Below, piece after piece: positions 35,808-44,365 of a DNA stretch of 64,000 nucleotides; position 1 is the first letter of the stretch; each line of letters opens with the position of its first letter. The position numbers and the translations under genes are program-made. The stretch is taken from assembly GCA_003963075.1 (NCBI GenBank), contig RXJV01000035.1, forward strand, positions 40,176-104,175, given 5' to 3'. This DNA comes from Burkholderiales bacterium. Its GTDB lineage: Bacteria > Pseudomonadota > Gammaproteobacteria > Burkholderiales > Burkholderiaceae_C. Under the pieces are notes generated by a model that did not search any database, had not been told where the DNA came from, and saw only the letters and a program-made list of their open reading frames with translations.

Positions 35808-36590
35808 TCAGATGAATCGCACGGAAGTGCTGCCCAGGCCACCGACGTGGCAGTACAGGCTGTCGCCCGGCAGCACCGGCACCAGCGGCGACTGCGAGCC
35901 GGACAGGATCACGTCGCCCGCCTTCAGCGTGAGGCCCAGCCGGCCCAGCGTGTTGGCCAGCCAGGCCACGGCGTTCACCGGCGAGCCCTGCACCGAGGCG
36001 CCGCAGGAGGTGCTGACGACCTCGCCGTTCTTCTCCAGCACCATGCCGGCCAGCGCCAGGTCGAGGTCGCGCGGGCTGCGGCGCGTGCCGCCCAGCGTCA
36101 GCACGCCGCAGCTGGCGTTGTCGGCCACGGTGTCCTGGATCTTGATCTTCCAGTCCCGGATGCGCGAGTCGACGATCTCGAAGCAGGGCATCACGCAATC
36201 GGTGGCGCGCAGCACGTCGGCCGCGGTCACGCCGGGGCCGGTCAGGTCGCGCGCCAGGATGAAGGCCACCTCGGCCTCGGCCTTGGGGGCGATCAGCCTG
36301 CCGGTGTCCACCGGCTCACCCTCGTTGAATACCATGCCCGAGAGCAGGTGACCGAAGTCGGGCTGGTTCACGCCCAGCATGTCCATCACCACGCGGCTGG
36401 TGACGCCGATCTTCTTGCCGACGACGGTCTCGCCCGCGTCCAGCCGGCGCTGGATCATGCGCAACTGGATCTGGTAGGCGTCGGCTATGGTGATCTCGCG
36501 CTCGCGGTTCGTCAGCGGCTCGACGGGCTGGCGGCTCAGCAGCGAGGCATAGAGCTCGTCGCCGTAATGTTGAATCTTGTCGGGGGTCAT
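35808..36590 (-). CDS. dmpE: 2-oxopent-4-enoate hydratase
   Basis: This 260-residue hydratase adds water to 2-oxopent-4-enoate (2-hydroxypentadienoate), giving 4-hydroxy-2-oxovalerate. Metal-binding acids are visible in APKAEAEVAFIL and MPCFEIVDSRIRDW. AAGGAC precedes the ATG at 36590. It is distinguished from DmpH by the N-terminal start MTPDKIQHYGDELY and the segment GVTSRVVMDMLGVNQPDFGH typical of hydratases. Confidence 0.94.
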   Translation of the reverse strand: MTPDKIQHYGDELYASLLSRQPVEPLTNREREITIADAYQIQLRMIQRRLDAGETVVGKKIGVTSRVVMDMLGVNQPDFGHLLSGMVFNEGEPVDTGRLIAPKAEAEVAFILARDLTGPGVTAADVLRATDCVMPCFEIVDSRIRDWKIKIQDTVADNASCGVLTLGGTRRSPRDLDLALAGMVLEKNGEVVSTSCGASVQGSPVNAVAWLANTLGRLGLTLKAGDVILSGSQSPLVPVLPGDSLYCHVGGLGSTSVRFI

Positions 36591-36600
36591 GGCATGTCCT

Positions 36601-38055
36601 TCAGAGCTTGACCATCACGTTGCGAAGCTCGGTGTAGAACTCCAGCGAATGCACGCCGCCCTCGCGGCCGATGCCGCTGGCCTTGGCGCCGCCGAAGGCG
36701 GTGCGCAGGTCGCGCAGGAACCAGCTGTTGATCCAGCACAGGCCCACCTCGATGGCGGCCGCCATGCGGTGCGCCGTGCCCAGGTCCTGCGTCCACACGG
36801 TGGTGGCCAGGCCGTAGTCGGTGGCATTGGCCAGCGCGATGGCCTCTTCCTCGGTGTCGAAGGGGGCGATGTGGCAGCAGGGGCCGAAGATCTCCTCGCG
36901 GATCACCGTCGACGATTCGGGCAGCCCGGTCCAGATCGTGGGCTGCACGAAATGGCCCTCGGCGAGCAGGCCCTGCAGGGACGGCTCGCCGCCGCCGGTG
37001 ACGACGGTGGCGCCCTGGGCCCGAGCCTTGGCGTAGTAGGACAGCACCTTGGCCTTGTGCTCCGCCGAGATCAGCGGCCCCAGGCCCACGCCTGGCGTGT
37101 CGGGGCCGCCGATCTTCAACGCCTCGGCTTTGGCCTTCAGCGCGGCAACGAAACGATCAAAGATGGGCCGCTGCACATAGACGCGCTCGGTGCCCAGGCA
37201 GACCTGGCCGCAGTTCTCGAAGACGCTGCGGGTGATGCCGGCCACGGCCTTGTCGAAGTCGGCATCGGCAAAGACGATGCCGGCGTTCTTGCCGCCAAGC
37301 TCGAAGCTGACCGGGCGCACGCCCTTGGCCGCGGCGGCCATGATGGCCTCGCCGGTGCGCGTCTCGCCGGTGAAGGTGATGCCGTTGACGCCCGGATGCC
37401 TGGTGATGAACTCGCCGGCCGAGCCGGGGCCGAAGCCATGCAGCACCTGGTAGACGCCCTTGGGGATGCCCACCGCGTTCATCACCTCGCCCAGCAGCGT
37501 GGCGGTGGCGGGCGTCTCCTCGCTGGGCTTGACGATGACGGTGTTGCCGCAGGCCAGGGCCGGGCCGACCTTCCAAGTCATCAGCAGCAGCGGCAGGTTC
37601 CAAGGGCAGATCACGCCGACCACGCCCAGCGGCGAGCGCAGTGCGTAGCTGATGGCCGTGCCACCGTCGGGCGTAGTCATCTGGAAGCTCTCGGTCGGCA
37701 CGTTCTTGACGATGTCGGCAAAGATCTTGAAGTTGGCCGCGCCGCGCGGGATGTCGATGTGGCTGGCCAGCGCGTGCGGCTTGCCGGTGTCGGCCAGTTC
37801 GGCGGCCAGGAACTCGTCGAAGCGGCGGTTGATCTCGTCGGCCACGGCGTGCAACAGCTCGGCGCGCCTGACGACGCTCATGCGGCCCCACTCGCCCTTG
37901 AGCGCCGCGTGGCCGGCAGCCACTGCGGCATCCACCTCGGCCTGGCCGGCCTCGTGCACCTGGCCGATGACCTGGTTGGTGGCCGGCGCGCGCTTGTCGA
38001 AGGTCTTGCCGGTGGCGACGAAATCGCCGTCGATGAAGTTCAGGAACTGCTTCAT
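36601..38055 (-). CDS. dmpC: 2-hydroxymuconic semialdehyde dehydrogenase
   Basis: This 484-residue NAD-dependent aldehyde dehydrogenase oxidises 2-hydroxymuconic semialdehyde to 2-hydroxymuconate. The family motifs are intact: CPWNLPLLLMTWKVGPAL, the general base Glu in FELGGKNAGIVF, and the catalytic Cys in ENCGQVCLGTERVYV. The ATG at 38055 is set by GAGGTGA just in front; the GTG at 38064 is part of that ribosome-binding site. The C-terminus IGREGGVHSLEFYTELRNV fits the DmpC/XylG subgroup. Confidence 0.96.
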   Translation of the reverse strand: MKQFLNFIDGDFVATGKTFDKRAPATNQVIGQVHEAGQAEVDAAVAAGHAALKGEWGRMSVVRRAELLHAVADEINRRFDEFLAAELADTGKPHALASHIDIPRGAANFKIFADIVKNVPTESFQMTTPDGGTAISYALRSPLGVVGVICPWNLPLLLMTWKVGPALACGNTVIVKPSEETPATATLLGEVMNAVGIPKGVYQVLHGFGPGSAGEFITRHPGVNGITFTGETRTGEAIMAAAAKGVRPVSFELGGKNAGIVFADADFDKAVAGITRSVFENCGQVCLGTERVYVQRPIFDRFVAALKAKAEALKIGGPDTPGVGLGPLISAEHKAKVLSYYAKARAQGATVVTGGGEPSLQGLLAEGHFVQPTIWTGLPESSTVIREEIFGPCCHIAPFDTEEEAIALANATDYGLATTVWTQDLGTAHRMAAAIEVGLCWINSWFLRDLRTAFGGAKASGIGREGGVHSLEFYTELRNVMVKL

Positions 38056-38065
38056 GGCGGTCACC

Positions 38066-38998
38066 TCAGGTCAGCACGCTGAGGAAGTTCTCGTTGAGCT
38101 TGCGGTCGTGATAGAAGATCGCGCGCCCAAGCTCGTCGTCGGTCCAGGTCAGCGTCGGCCGGTCCGGGTAGTGGATGTAGCCGCCCGAGAAGACCTCGTT
38201 GCGATTGCCGCTGGGATCGAAGAAGTAGATGGTCTCGCCGCGCGTGATGCCATGACGGGTCGGGCCGATGTCCAGCGACACGCGCTTGCGGGTGATGATG
38301 TCGGCCGCCTTCAGCACCTCGCCCCAGTTGTCCAGCATGAAGGACGCGTGGTGGAACTTGTTCTTCTCCGGGTGACGGATGAAGGCGATGTCGTGGGGCT
38401 TGTTGGAGCAGGTCAGGAAGGCCGCGATCTGCAGCCGGTCCGGCCCGGCGACGACCTGCTCGGCGAGGCGGAAGCCCAGCACGTCCATGAAGAGCTTGAC
38501 AGTGCCGTCGACATCGTCGCCGTAGAGCAGGCAATGGTCGAAGCGCGTCGGCGACATGCCCTTAAGGCTGTCCGGGTAGACCTCGGGGTTCTCCAGCGGC
38601 ATGCCGTTGCCGACCTTGTCCTTGTCGGCGAAAAGCTCGATGAGGTGGCCGGTCGGCACCGTGAAGCGGAAGCGCTCACCGGTGCGCAGCATCTCGCCGG
38701 CCTCCACCCACTTCATGTCGGTGGCCAGGCCGCTGGCCTTGACGTCCTCTGCCAGCTTCTTCAGCGTGGCCACCGAGTCGACGCGAAAGCCCATGAAGTC
38801 CATCCCCGCCGTGTCAGCCTCGCGCAGCACGATGCTATGGTGGTCGTGCTCGTCCCAGGCCTTGAAGTAGACGCGGCCTTGCGGGTCGCGCGCCACCTCC
38901 CACAGGCCCAGCACGTCGCCATAATGGCGGACGGCCGCCTCCAGGTCGAGCACGCGCAGTTGCACATGCCCGGGTCTCAGAACGCCAGTGAGTGCCAT
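38066..38998 (-). CDS. dmpB: Catechol 2,3-dioxygenase
   Basis: This 310-residue extradiol type I dioxygenase has two vicinal-oxygen-chelate domains and opens catechol between C2 and C3, giving yellow 2-hydroxymuconic semialdehyde. Fe(II) ligands are H155 (FDHCLLYG), H217 (FHHASFM) and E268 (GNRNEVF). Second-sphere residues H202, H249 and Y258 are also present, so the enzyme should be active. It sits between the ferredoxin gene and dmpC. Confidence 0.97.
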   Translation of the reverse strand: MALTGVLRPGHVQLRVLDLEAAVRHYGDVLGLWEVARDPQGRVYFKAWDEHDHHSIVLREADTAGMDFMGFRVDSVATLKKLAEDVKASGLATDMKWVEAGEMLRTGERFRFTVPTGHLIELFADKDKVGNGMPLENPEVYPDSLKGMSPTRFDHCLLYGDDVDGTVKLFMDVLGFRLAEQVVAGPDRLQIAAFLTCSNKPHDIAFIRHPEKNKFHHASFMLDNWGEVLKAADIITRKRVSLDIGPTRHGITRGETIYFFDPSGNRNEVFSGGYIHYPDRPTLTWTDDELGRAIFYHDRKLNENFLSVLT

Positions 38999-39016
38999 GG
39001 TGAGTCTCCTCGTTGT

Positions 39017-39385
39017 CTATCGGTTGGGGTCGGGGTGGCTGCCCGTGGCCAGGGCAGCCTGAAGGAAATCGGTCTTGGCGCGGCTGCGTTCGATGCAGCG
39101 CGCCAGCTTGTCGACCGCGCTCAGGCGCAGGTCACTGCAGGGGTAGGCGCGGCAGGCCAGCACATAGCCGGCCGCCTCCTCCGCGGCGCTGATGTGGCAG
39201 CGGCTCATGCGGTCGGTGCGCACCTGGCCGGCCTCGATGCGCACCTTGCAGACGCCGCAGCCGCCGCCGCGGCAGCCGACCGGGATGCCACGGCGGGCCA
39301 GCGCCTCCATGCCGGCCAGCAGCGTGGCGCTGTCAGCGCAGGCGTAGCGCTCCTCGGTGTTGGTGATGTCGACCTGGTAGGGCAT
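39017..39385 (-). CDS. dmpQ: 2Fe-2S ferredoxin protecting catechol 2,3-dioxygenase (XylT/DmpQ type)
   Basis: This 122-residue plant-type ferredoxin has the cluster motif CRGGGCGVCKVRI with the fourth Cys in VLACRAYP. XylT-like ferredoxins re-reduce the active-site iron of catechol 2,3-dioxygenase after oxidative inactivation by substituted catechols. The gene directly precedes dmpB, as in other dmp and xyl operons. The C-terminal 25 residues (AKTDFLQAALATGSHPDPNR) extend slightly past the usual end. Confidence 0.94.
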   Translation of the reverse strand: MPYQVDITNTEERYACADSATLLAGMEALARRGIPVGCRGGGCGVCKVRIEAGQVRTDRMSRCHISAAEEAAGYVLACRAYPCSDLRLSAVDKLARCIERSRAKTDFLQAALATGSHPDPNR

Positions 39386-39399
39386 GGCCGTCGCTCGCC

Positions 39400-40458
39400 T
39401 CAGAGGCTGCGGAACAGCGGGCTGCGGGGCGCGGAGCCGGCCGCATCCGAAGCGGTGAAGAACTTCTCGGCGTAGATGTCACGCTCGAACAGGCGGCCCT
39501 GCATCAGCGTCTTGATGCTGGCCTCGATCATGGGCGGCGGGCCGCACAGATAGGCCTTGTGGCCGCGGAAGTCGCCAGCGAACTGGGCCTTCAGCGCCTC
39601 GTGGGCGTAGCCGCGCGCACCGGCCCAATTGCTACCGTCCGGCAGGTCGGACAGCACCGGCACGTAGGCGAAGTTGGGGTGCTGATCAGCGAGGCTCTCG
39701 AAGAACTCGCGGAAGTACAGCTCCTCGGCATTGCGCGCGCCCTGCACCAGGGTGATGGGCAACCGGCAGCCCTCGGCGAGCAGATCCTGGATCATGGACT
39801 TGGGGCTGGACAGGCCGGAGCCGCCGGCCACGAAGATCAGCGGCAGCTGGGCGGACTTGCGCACGAAGAAGCGGCCGCTCGGCGCGGTGAACTGCAGCGC
39901 CTGGCCGACCTGCAGGCCGTCGTGCAGCCAGCCGGTGGCACGGCCACCGGGCACGCGACGGATGTGCAGCTCGATCAGATCCTCGCCCGGCGCATTGGCC
40001 ACCGAGAAGGCACGCGCGCCGTCAACACCGGGCACCTGCAGCATCAGGTACTGACCTGCCTGGAAGGGCACGGCGCGGTCCGGCCGCAGCCACAGGCCGC
40101 GGATGGTGGGCGTCAGCATGCGTGCCTCGACCAGCTCGGCGCTGTAGTCGGCCAGCGGCAAGAACTGCGCGTCCGGGTCCTCGTCGATCTCGGCCTCGAT
40201 GACGAGATCGGTGCGCGCCGTTGCGCAGCAGGCCAGGATGCGACCCTCGTCGCGTTCGAAGTCCATCAGCGCGAAGTTGGACGCGTCGCCATGCTCGAAC
40301 TCGCCCTCCAGCACCTGCACCTTGCAGGTGCCACAGACGCCGTGGCCGCAGGCGTGCGGCAGCCAGACGCCGGCGCGCAGGCAGGCGTCTAGCACCGTCT
40401 GGCCGTCGCGTGCCGCGACGGCCTGGCCCAGCGGTTCGATGGTGATGTGCGTGCTCAT
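39400..40458 (-). CDS. dmpP: Phenol hydroxylase reductase component P5
   Basis: This 352-residue electron-transfer protein has an N-terminal 2Fe-2S ferredoxin domain (CGHGVCGTCKVQVL and the fourth Cys in ILACCATA). An FAD domain follows (ARAFSVANAP, the R-x-F-S-x-A-N variant), then an NAD domain (LIFVAGGSGLSSPKSMI and YLCGPPPMIEA). It passes electrons from NADH to the P1/P3 di-iron oxygenase. All cofactor motifs are intact. Confidence 0.97.
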   Translation of the reverse strand: MSTHITIEPLGQAVAARDGQTVLDACLRAGVWLPHACGHGVCGTCKVQVLEGEFEHGDASNFALMDFERDEGRILACCATARTDLVIEAEIDEDPDAQFLPLADYSAELVEARMLTPTIRGLWLRPDRAVPFQAGQYLMLQVPGVDGARAFSVANAPGEDLIELHIRRVPGGRATGWLHDGLQVGQALQFTAPSGRFFVRKSAQLPLIFVAGGSGLSSPKSMIQDLLAEGCRLPITLVQGARNAEELYFREFFESLADQHPNFAYVPVLSDLPDGSNWAGARGYAHEALKAQFAGDFRGHKAYLCGPPPMIEASIKTLMQGRLFERDIYAEKFFTASDAAGSAPRSPLFRSL

Positions 40459-40476
40459 GTCAGCCTCCGGCCACCT

Positions 40477-40839
40477 TCAGCTGCGCGAGCCCCGGATGCC
40501 GCGCAGACCGGGCGTGCGAAAGCGCAGCACGGACTTGTGCACCAGGCCGTTGTCGGCCAGAGACTTGGCCGCGTCGGGCTTGAAGGGCTTGCCGGACTCG
40601 GTCCACAACGCCTGGCTCCAGTCGATGCGGGCGAAGTCAGGATGGCTGCCGTAAACACCAGGCAGCACCTCGCTGAGCAATGCGCCAAATGGCATGGAGG
40701 GTGGTAGCGGCAGCGCTACCGGCGAGCAGAACAGCAGGTGCTCGTCCCAGCAGATGTAGAGCAGGCGGTTGCCGTGGAACTTGTCCTCGGTGTCCTGCAC
40801 GGGGCCGGCATAGCCGGGCTTGAGGGCGACGACGGGCAT
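40477..40839 (-). CDS. dmpO: Phenol hydroxylase component P4
   Basis: This 120-residue subunit (starting MPVVALKPGYAGPVQDTEDK) matches the DmpO/PhhO family, the gamma subunit of the phenol hydroxylase oxygenase. It contains the family segment NRLLYICWDEHLLFCSPVAL. It stabilises the (P1-P3-P4)2 complex; no catalytic residues are expected. Confidence 0.93.
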   Translation of the reverse strand: MPVVALKPGYAGPVQDTEDKFHGNRLLYICWDEHLLFCSPVALPLPPSMPFGALLSEVLPGVYGSHPDFARIDWSQALWTESGKPFKPDAAKSLADNGLVHKSVLRFRTPGLRGIRGSRS

Positions 40840-40881
40840 GAACGTCTCCTGAGAATGGGGTGGTGGTGGAAAGCGGCGCGA

Positions 40882-42459
40882 TCAGGCAGCCTTGGCTGCC
40901 GAGGGTGTCAGCGGCTGGCCGGTCCAGCGCTCCCAGTTGGCACGGTCGGGCGAGGTGTTGAAGTCGCCGCTGTCGGCACCCGGAGCGAGGTGGTAGTACT
41001 CCAGCACCTTGGCCAGCGGGTTGAAGCCGGGCACAGTCGGGTCGGTGCCTTCGGGGAAGCAGTTGCCCTGGTAGATCTGATGCACCGGCAGCCAGCTCTG
41101 CACGTATTTCTCCGGCTCCTGCTCGAAGATGTCCTTGCAGCCGTCCGAACAGAAGTGGTACTTCATGCCGTGGTAGCTGGTCTCGCGCAGGCTGATGCGC
41201 GTCGGGTCGTCCATCTCCGTGAAGATGCAGGGCACCTGGCAGGTCTGGCACAGCATGGGCAGGGTGTTATTGCGCCACATGGCGCCGCTCTGGGCCTCCT
41301 GCTCGGCCATCCATTCGAAGCGCGGGCGGTAGATGCGGTCGAAGCTCTCGGGGTATTTCTGGCTCAGCCAGTCGAGCTCGTCGGGCTGCGGCACCCAGGT
41401 GTTGAAGTCCGCCGCATGGCCGTAGTTGTTGAAGGTGGCCCAGGCGATATGGGAGAGATGCTGCTTTTCCGCCGTGGCGACCTCGTGGTACTTGGGCATG
41501 CGGATGCCATAACGTCCCAAGTCCTCGAACAGCGCGCCGCCGTTCTTCTCGAAGTACATCTCCCAGGCCTCGGCCCAGCTCATCACGCGCTTGGGCAGCA
41601 TGTAGTCCATCATCATGGCCACCAGCGTCAGCAGGCGGTGGCCGCGCCAGAACCACTTGTCGATCCAGCGCTGGATGATGGGCACGTTGTCCGGGTCTTG
41701 TTCGAGCATGAACTTGACGACCTCCAGGCCCAGCGTCATGTGGCGCGATTCGTCGCTCTGCGCCGAGAAGCCGAAGGTGACGGTGGCCATGTCGCCGTTG
41801 AAGGCGGCGCCGCTCATGAAGGGCATGAACAGCAGGTTGGTCAGCACGTACTCGAAGGAGAAGGAGATTGCAGTGATGAACTCGAAGGGCCCGGCCGTCA
41901 TCGCGTCCTCGAAATAGGACTTGGGCACCGACAGGTACCAGACGCGGTCGTGCATGTACTGCGGGTCATGCAGCCCGTTGAAGTACTTGTTGAAGTGGCT
42001 GATCGTGTGGAACTGCGTCTGCGCGTGACGGAGTTCGTCGATGGACTGCATCTGCGACGCGACGCGTGCACCGACGCCTCGGAAGGCACGTCCCGCCATC
42101 GCGTAGCCACGATGGGCCGCGTATTCAAGCGGCGACACGCCGGTCAGGAACAGCTTGAGCGTGTTCAGGTAGCGCGGGTCGCCGACGTTGAACTGGCCCT
42201 GGTTCTGCTGGAAGGCGTCGATGATGGCGTAGAGCTTTTTCTCTTTCTCGCCCTGGAACTTCCAGTAGGCGTCCATCGTCAGGCGGAAGGGGTCTTCCCA
42301 CTTGTCCCAGTCGTGGATCTTGATGCCCTCGAACTTGTCGTAAGGGAAGACGTCGTCCATCGCCTGGTAGCTGGTCTCCCAGCCGAGGCCGCGGGTCATC
42401 ATGGCGTAGCGCTCCTTGATGCCGAGGCGCTTGGCGGTCTTGGTGGCGGTCTGGCTCAT
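40882..42459 (-). CDS. dmpN: Phenol hydroxylase component P3 (di-iron oxygenase large subunit)
   Basis: This 525-residue catalytic subunit of the soluble multicomponent phenol hydroxylase inserts one O atom into phenol to give catechol. Carboxylate-bridged di-iron ligands are E112, E142-x-x-H145 (SIDELRHAQTQ), E203 and E237-x-x-H240 (SDESRHMTL). The spacing agrees with the DmpN/ToMO family. The C-terminal region has the YHS-like Cys motif CQTCQVPC and a further C-x3-C (CSDGC). Substrate range (phenol versus methylphenols) cannot be read reliably. Confidence 0.97.
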   Translation of the reverse strand: MSQTATKTAKRLGIKERYAMMTRGLGWETSYQAMDDVFPYDKFEGIKIHDWDKWEDPFRLTMDAYWKFQGEKEKKLYAIIDAFQQNQGQFNVGDPRYLNTLKLFLTGVSPLEYAAHRGYAMAGRAFRGVGARVASQMQSIDELRHAQTQFHTISHFNKYFNGLHDPQYMHDRVWYLSVPKSYFEDAMTAGPFEFITAISFSFEYVLTNLLFMPFMSGAAFNGDMATVTFGFSAQSDESRHMTLGLEVVKFMLEQDPDNVPIIQRWIDKWFWRGHRLLTLVAMMMDYMLPKRVMSWAEAWEMYFEKNGGALFEDLGRYGIRMPKYHEVATAEKQHLSHIAWATFNNYGHAADFNTWVPQPDELDWLSQKYPESFDRIYRPRFEWMAEQEAQSGAMWRNNTLPMLCQTCQVPCIFTEMDDPTRISLRETSYHGMKYHFCSDGCKDIFEQEPEKYVQSWLPVHQIYQGNCFPEGTDPTVPGFNPLAKVLEYYHLAPGADSGDFNTSPDRANWERWTGQPLTPSAAKAA

Positions 42460-42502
42460 CAGGTGTCTCCGGTGGTCTGTTGTCTTGGTGATCGGGGTGG
42501 GC

Positions 42503-42808
42503 TCAGGCGCGGCGGCCCCACTGCAGCGAGAACTCGTCGTCGGTCTCGTCGATGTTTCCGGACAGCGAGATCAGGCTCAGGTGCAGTTCCTGCACGTCCC
42601 AGCGGCGGCCCAGGCGCTCCTCCACGGAGTCGCGGCGGATGACGATGCGCCCGGGCGCGTCGACCTTGACCATGGCCGGGAACTCCGCGACGACGGCCTC
42701 GGGGTTGTCGGCCACGATGGCCTCGACGATGCAGCGCGACACCTCGTTGCTCAGCAAGGAGATGAAGACCGGGGCGCGGGAGGCGGCAGGGGCGGTGATG
42801 GTGGTCAT
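42503..42808 (-). CDS. dmpM: Phenol hydroxylase regulatory/effector component P2
   Basis: This 101-residue cofactor-free protein belongs to the MmoB/DmpM family, which binds the oxygenase and tunes di-iron reactivity. The core VFISLLSNEVSRCIVEAIVA and the end LHLSLISLSGNIDETDDEFS are conserved. A Thr/Ala-rich leader of about ten residues precedes the core. It lies between dmpL and dmpN as in the classical operon. Confidence 0.95.
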   Translation of the reverse strand: MTTITAPAASRAPVFISLLSNEVSRCIVEAIVADNPEAVVAEFPAMVKVDAPGRIVIRRDSVEERLGRRWDVQELHLSLISLSGNIDETDDEFSLQWGRRA

Positions 42809-42823
42809 GAGCGGGCTCCGGGT

Positions 42824-43822
42824 TCAGGCCTGCAGGCCCAGGCGTTGAATGCGGGTGTCGAAGTCGGCGTGCACGGCGGCCAGCGCGGCGGCAGCCTGCT
42901 CGCCGAGGGCCGCGCGGGCCAGCGGCTCCAGCGCTCGCTGCATCTCGTCGCGCCAGCCGGCGACCCAGCTCGCCAGCCGGTCGCGGTTGCCGGGCGACTC
43001 GTCGGCAGCGGTCTTGACGGTGGCGTCCACCCAGCGGGCCGTCTCGGCATGCCAGTCGCTCATGAACTCGGTCAGCATGGCCAGCGCGTTGCCGGTGCGC
43101 GGGCTGAGGGCATCGACGTAGTGGCGGTAGATCAGCGGATAGAGCAACCCGTCGAACACCAGGTTCTGGGCGACGAAGAGCTCAAACCAGTCATGCGTGA
43201 CGAAGAGGTTCTCCATCACGCGGCGCACGCCCTGCCAGGCAGGCGCTTCCATCCAGGCCTGCTTGCCGGCATCCAGCACAACGCCCTGGTTGCCGTCCAG
43301 CAGCAGGCCGATGCGCGACAGGTATTGCGCGATGCCCAGTCGATCCATGGCCGCGAAGTTGCAGGCCTGGGTCACCGCAGTGCCGTAGCCATAGCCGCAG
43401 CAGTAGGTGTTGTTCATGTTGCTGCCCCACTCGTAATGACGCAGTGGCACCAGCACCTGGGTCAGCGACTCGCGCGCCGCCTCGTCCACCGCGCCCAGCA
43501 GGTTGCGCTTCTCGGCGAACTCGAACTGGCGGTCGGCACCCTCCTGCTGCTTGGCGCGTGCCATCGTGTAGACGCCGTAGTAGAAGTGGCGCGGATCCTT
43601 GAAGGCATACCAGTCGGCCATCACGATGGCGGTACGGCGCGGGTCGAACACATGGCGCTCCGGCTCCCACAGCGGCCGGTAGTGCCAGTTGGTCGTCGGC
43701 TGCATATCGAAGGTAGCCTCCTGGTAGCGGGAGGCCGCCTTGTCGGCGCCGAGCCGGCGCGCGATGTGCGAGAAGGTCTGGCGGATGGGCTGAATGTCGG
43801 TGGTCTTGATGTCGACTTGCAT
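42824..43822 (-). CDS. dmpL: Phenol hydroxylase component P1 (beta subunit)
   Basis: This 332-residue protein has the ferritin-like fold of the oxygenase beta subunit but no metal ligands. Family segments are IKTTDIQPIRQTFSHIARRL, near the start, and DWYAFKDPRHFYYGVYTMAR. It forms the heterodimer core with DmpN. Its length and start agree with DmpL. Confidence 0.95.
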   Translation of the reverse strand: MQVDIKTTDIQPIRQTFSHIARRLGADKAASRYQEATFDMQPTTNWHYRPLWEPERHVFDPRRTAIVMADWYAFKDPRHFYYGVYTMARAKQQEGADRQFEFAEKRNLLGAVDEAARESLTQVLVPLRHYEWGSNMNNTYCCGYGYGTAVTQACNFAAMDRLGIAQYLSRIGLLLDGNQGVVLDAGKQAWMEAPAWQGVRRVMENLFVTHDWFELFVAQNLVFDGLLYPLIYRHYVDALSPRTGNALAMLTEFMSDWHAETARWVDATVKTAADESPGNRDRLASWVAGWRDEMQRALEPLARAALGEQAAAALAAVHADFDTRIQRLGLQA

Positions 43823-43864
43823 GTGGGTCTCCTGCTGTCGTTCTGAAAAGGCCGTCGGCGCGGC

Positions 43865-44143
43865 TCAGTGGTCCAGGCCCGGCTCGCCGTAGCGCCACTT
43901 CATGCGCTCGTAGTCAAGTCGGGCGCCCTCGGCTGCACTCAGATGGGTGACGCCATGGGTGGCGCAGAACTGGCTGAACTGCTCGAAGCACAGCACCAGC
44001 TCGACGGCCAGTTCGGGGTCGCCGATGGCGAACTCGAACTCCACGAAGCGGGCGTCGCGTGTGCCGGTCACGCGCACGAAGCAGGGCTGGCCGGTCAATT
44101 CGGCGGCCGAGGCGGAGCGTGGAGTGGCAGGGCGCTGGCTCAC
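43865..44143 (-). CDS. dmpK: Phenol hydroxylase assembly component P0
   Basis: This 92-residue protein matches DmpK/PhhK: RFVEFEFAIGDPELAVELVL with the end DYERMKWRYGEPGLDH. It is needed to insert iron into, or assemble, the P1-P3-P4 oxygenase but not for turnover. It is the first gene of the fifteen-gene dmp operon and starts about 40 bp downstream of the predicted transcription start of the sigma-54 promoter. Confidence 0.94.
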   Translation of the reverse strand: MSQRPATPRSASAAELTGQPCFVRVTGTRDARFVEFEFAIGDPELAVELVLCFEQFSQFCATHGVTHLSAAEGARLDYERMKWRYGEPGLDH

Positions 44144-44196
44144 TTGTTCAATCCATCAAGTTGCAGACGACGGGGCTGTCGTCCACCCTGAAGATC

Positions 44197-44326
44197 GCAA
44201 CCGGCGTGCCAGGCCGGCTAAGTGATTGATTTGCCTGTGACCGAGATCGCCGGCAGCCCGAAACCCGGGGAAGTCCCGGATGCCCAGTCGATCAGTTGCT
44301 GCACCGCAGCTTGATCATTTGGTGAA
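44197..44326 (-). promoter_or_regulatory. Po-type sigma-54 promoter of the dmp operon with DmpR sites and IHF site
   Basis: On the minus strand the -24/-12 element is TGGCAC-GCCGG-TTGC (44211-44197), a perfect match to the sigma-54 consensus. A perfect IHF consensus (AATCAATCACTTA, 44231-44219) lies 8 bp upstream. Two DmpR/XylR-like upstream sites lie at 44288-44303 (TCGATCAGTTGCTGCA) and 44311-44326 (TTGATCATTTGGTGAA), 23 bp apart. The predicted start is near 44185. Confidence 0.9.
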
Positions 44327-44365
44327 GTGAATACGGCCCTGGCGCTCCCGCGCCAAGGCATGGGT

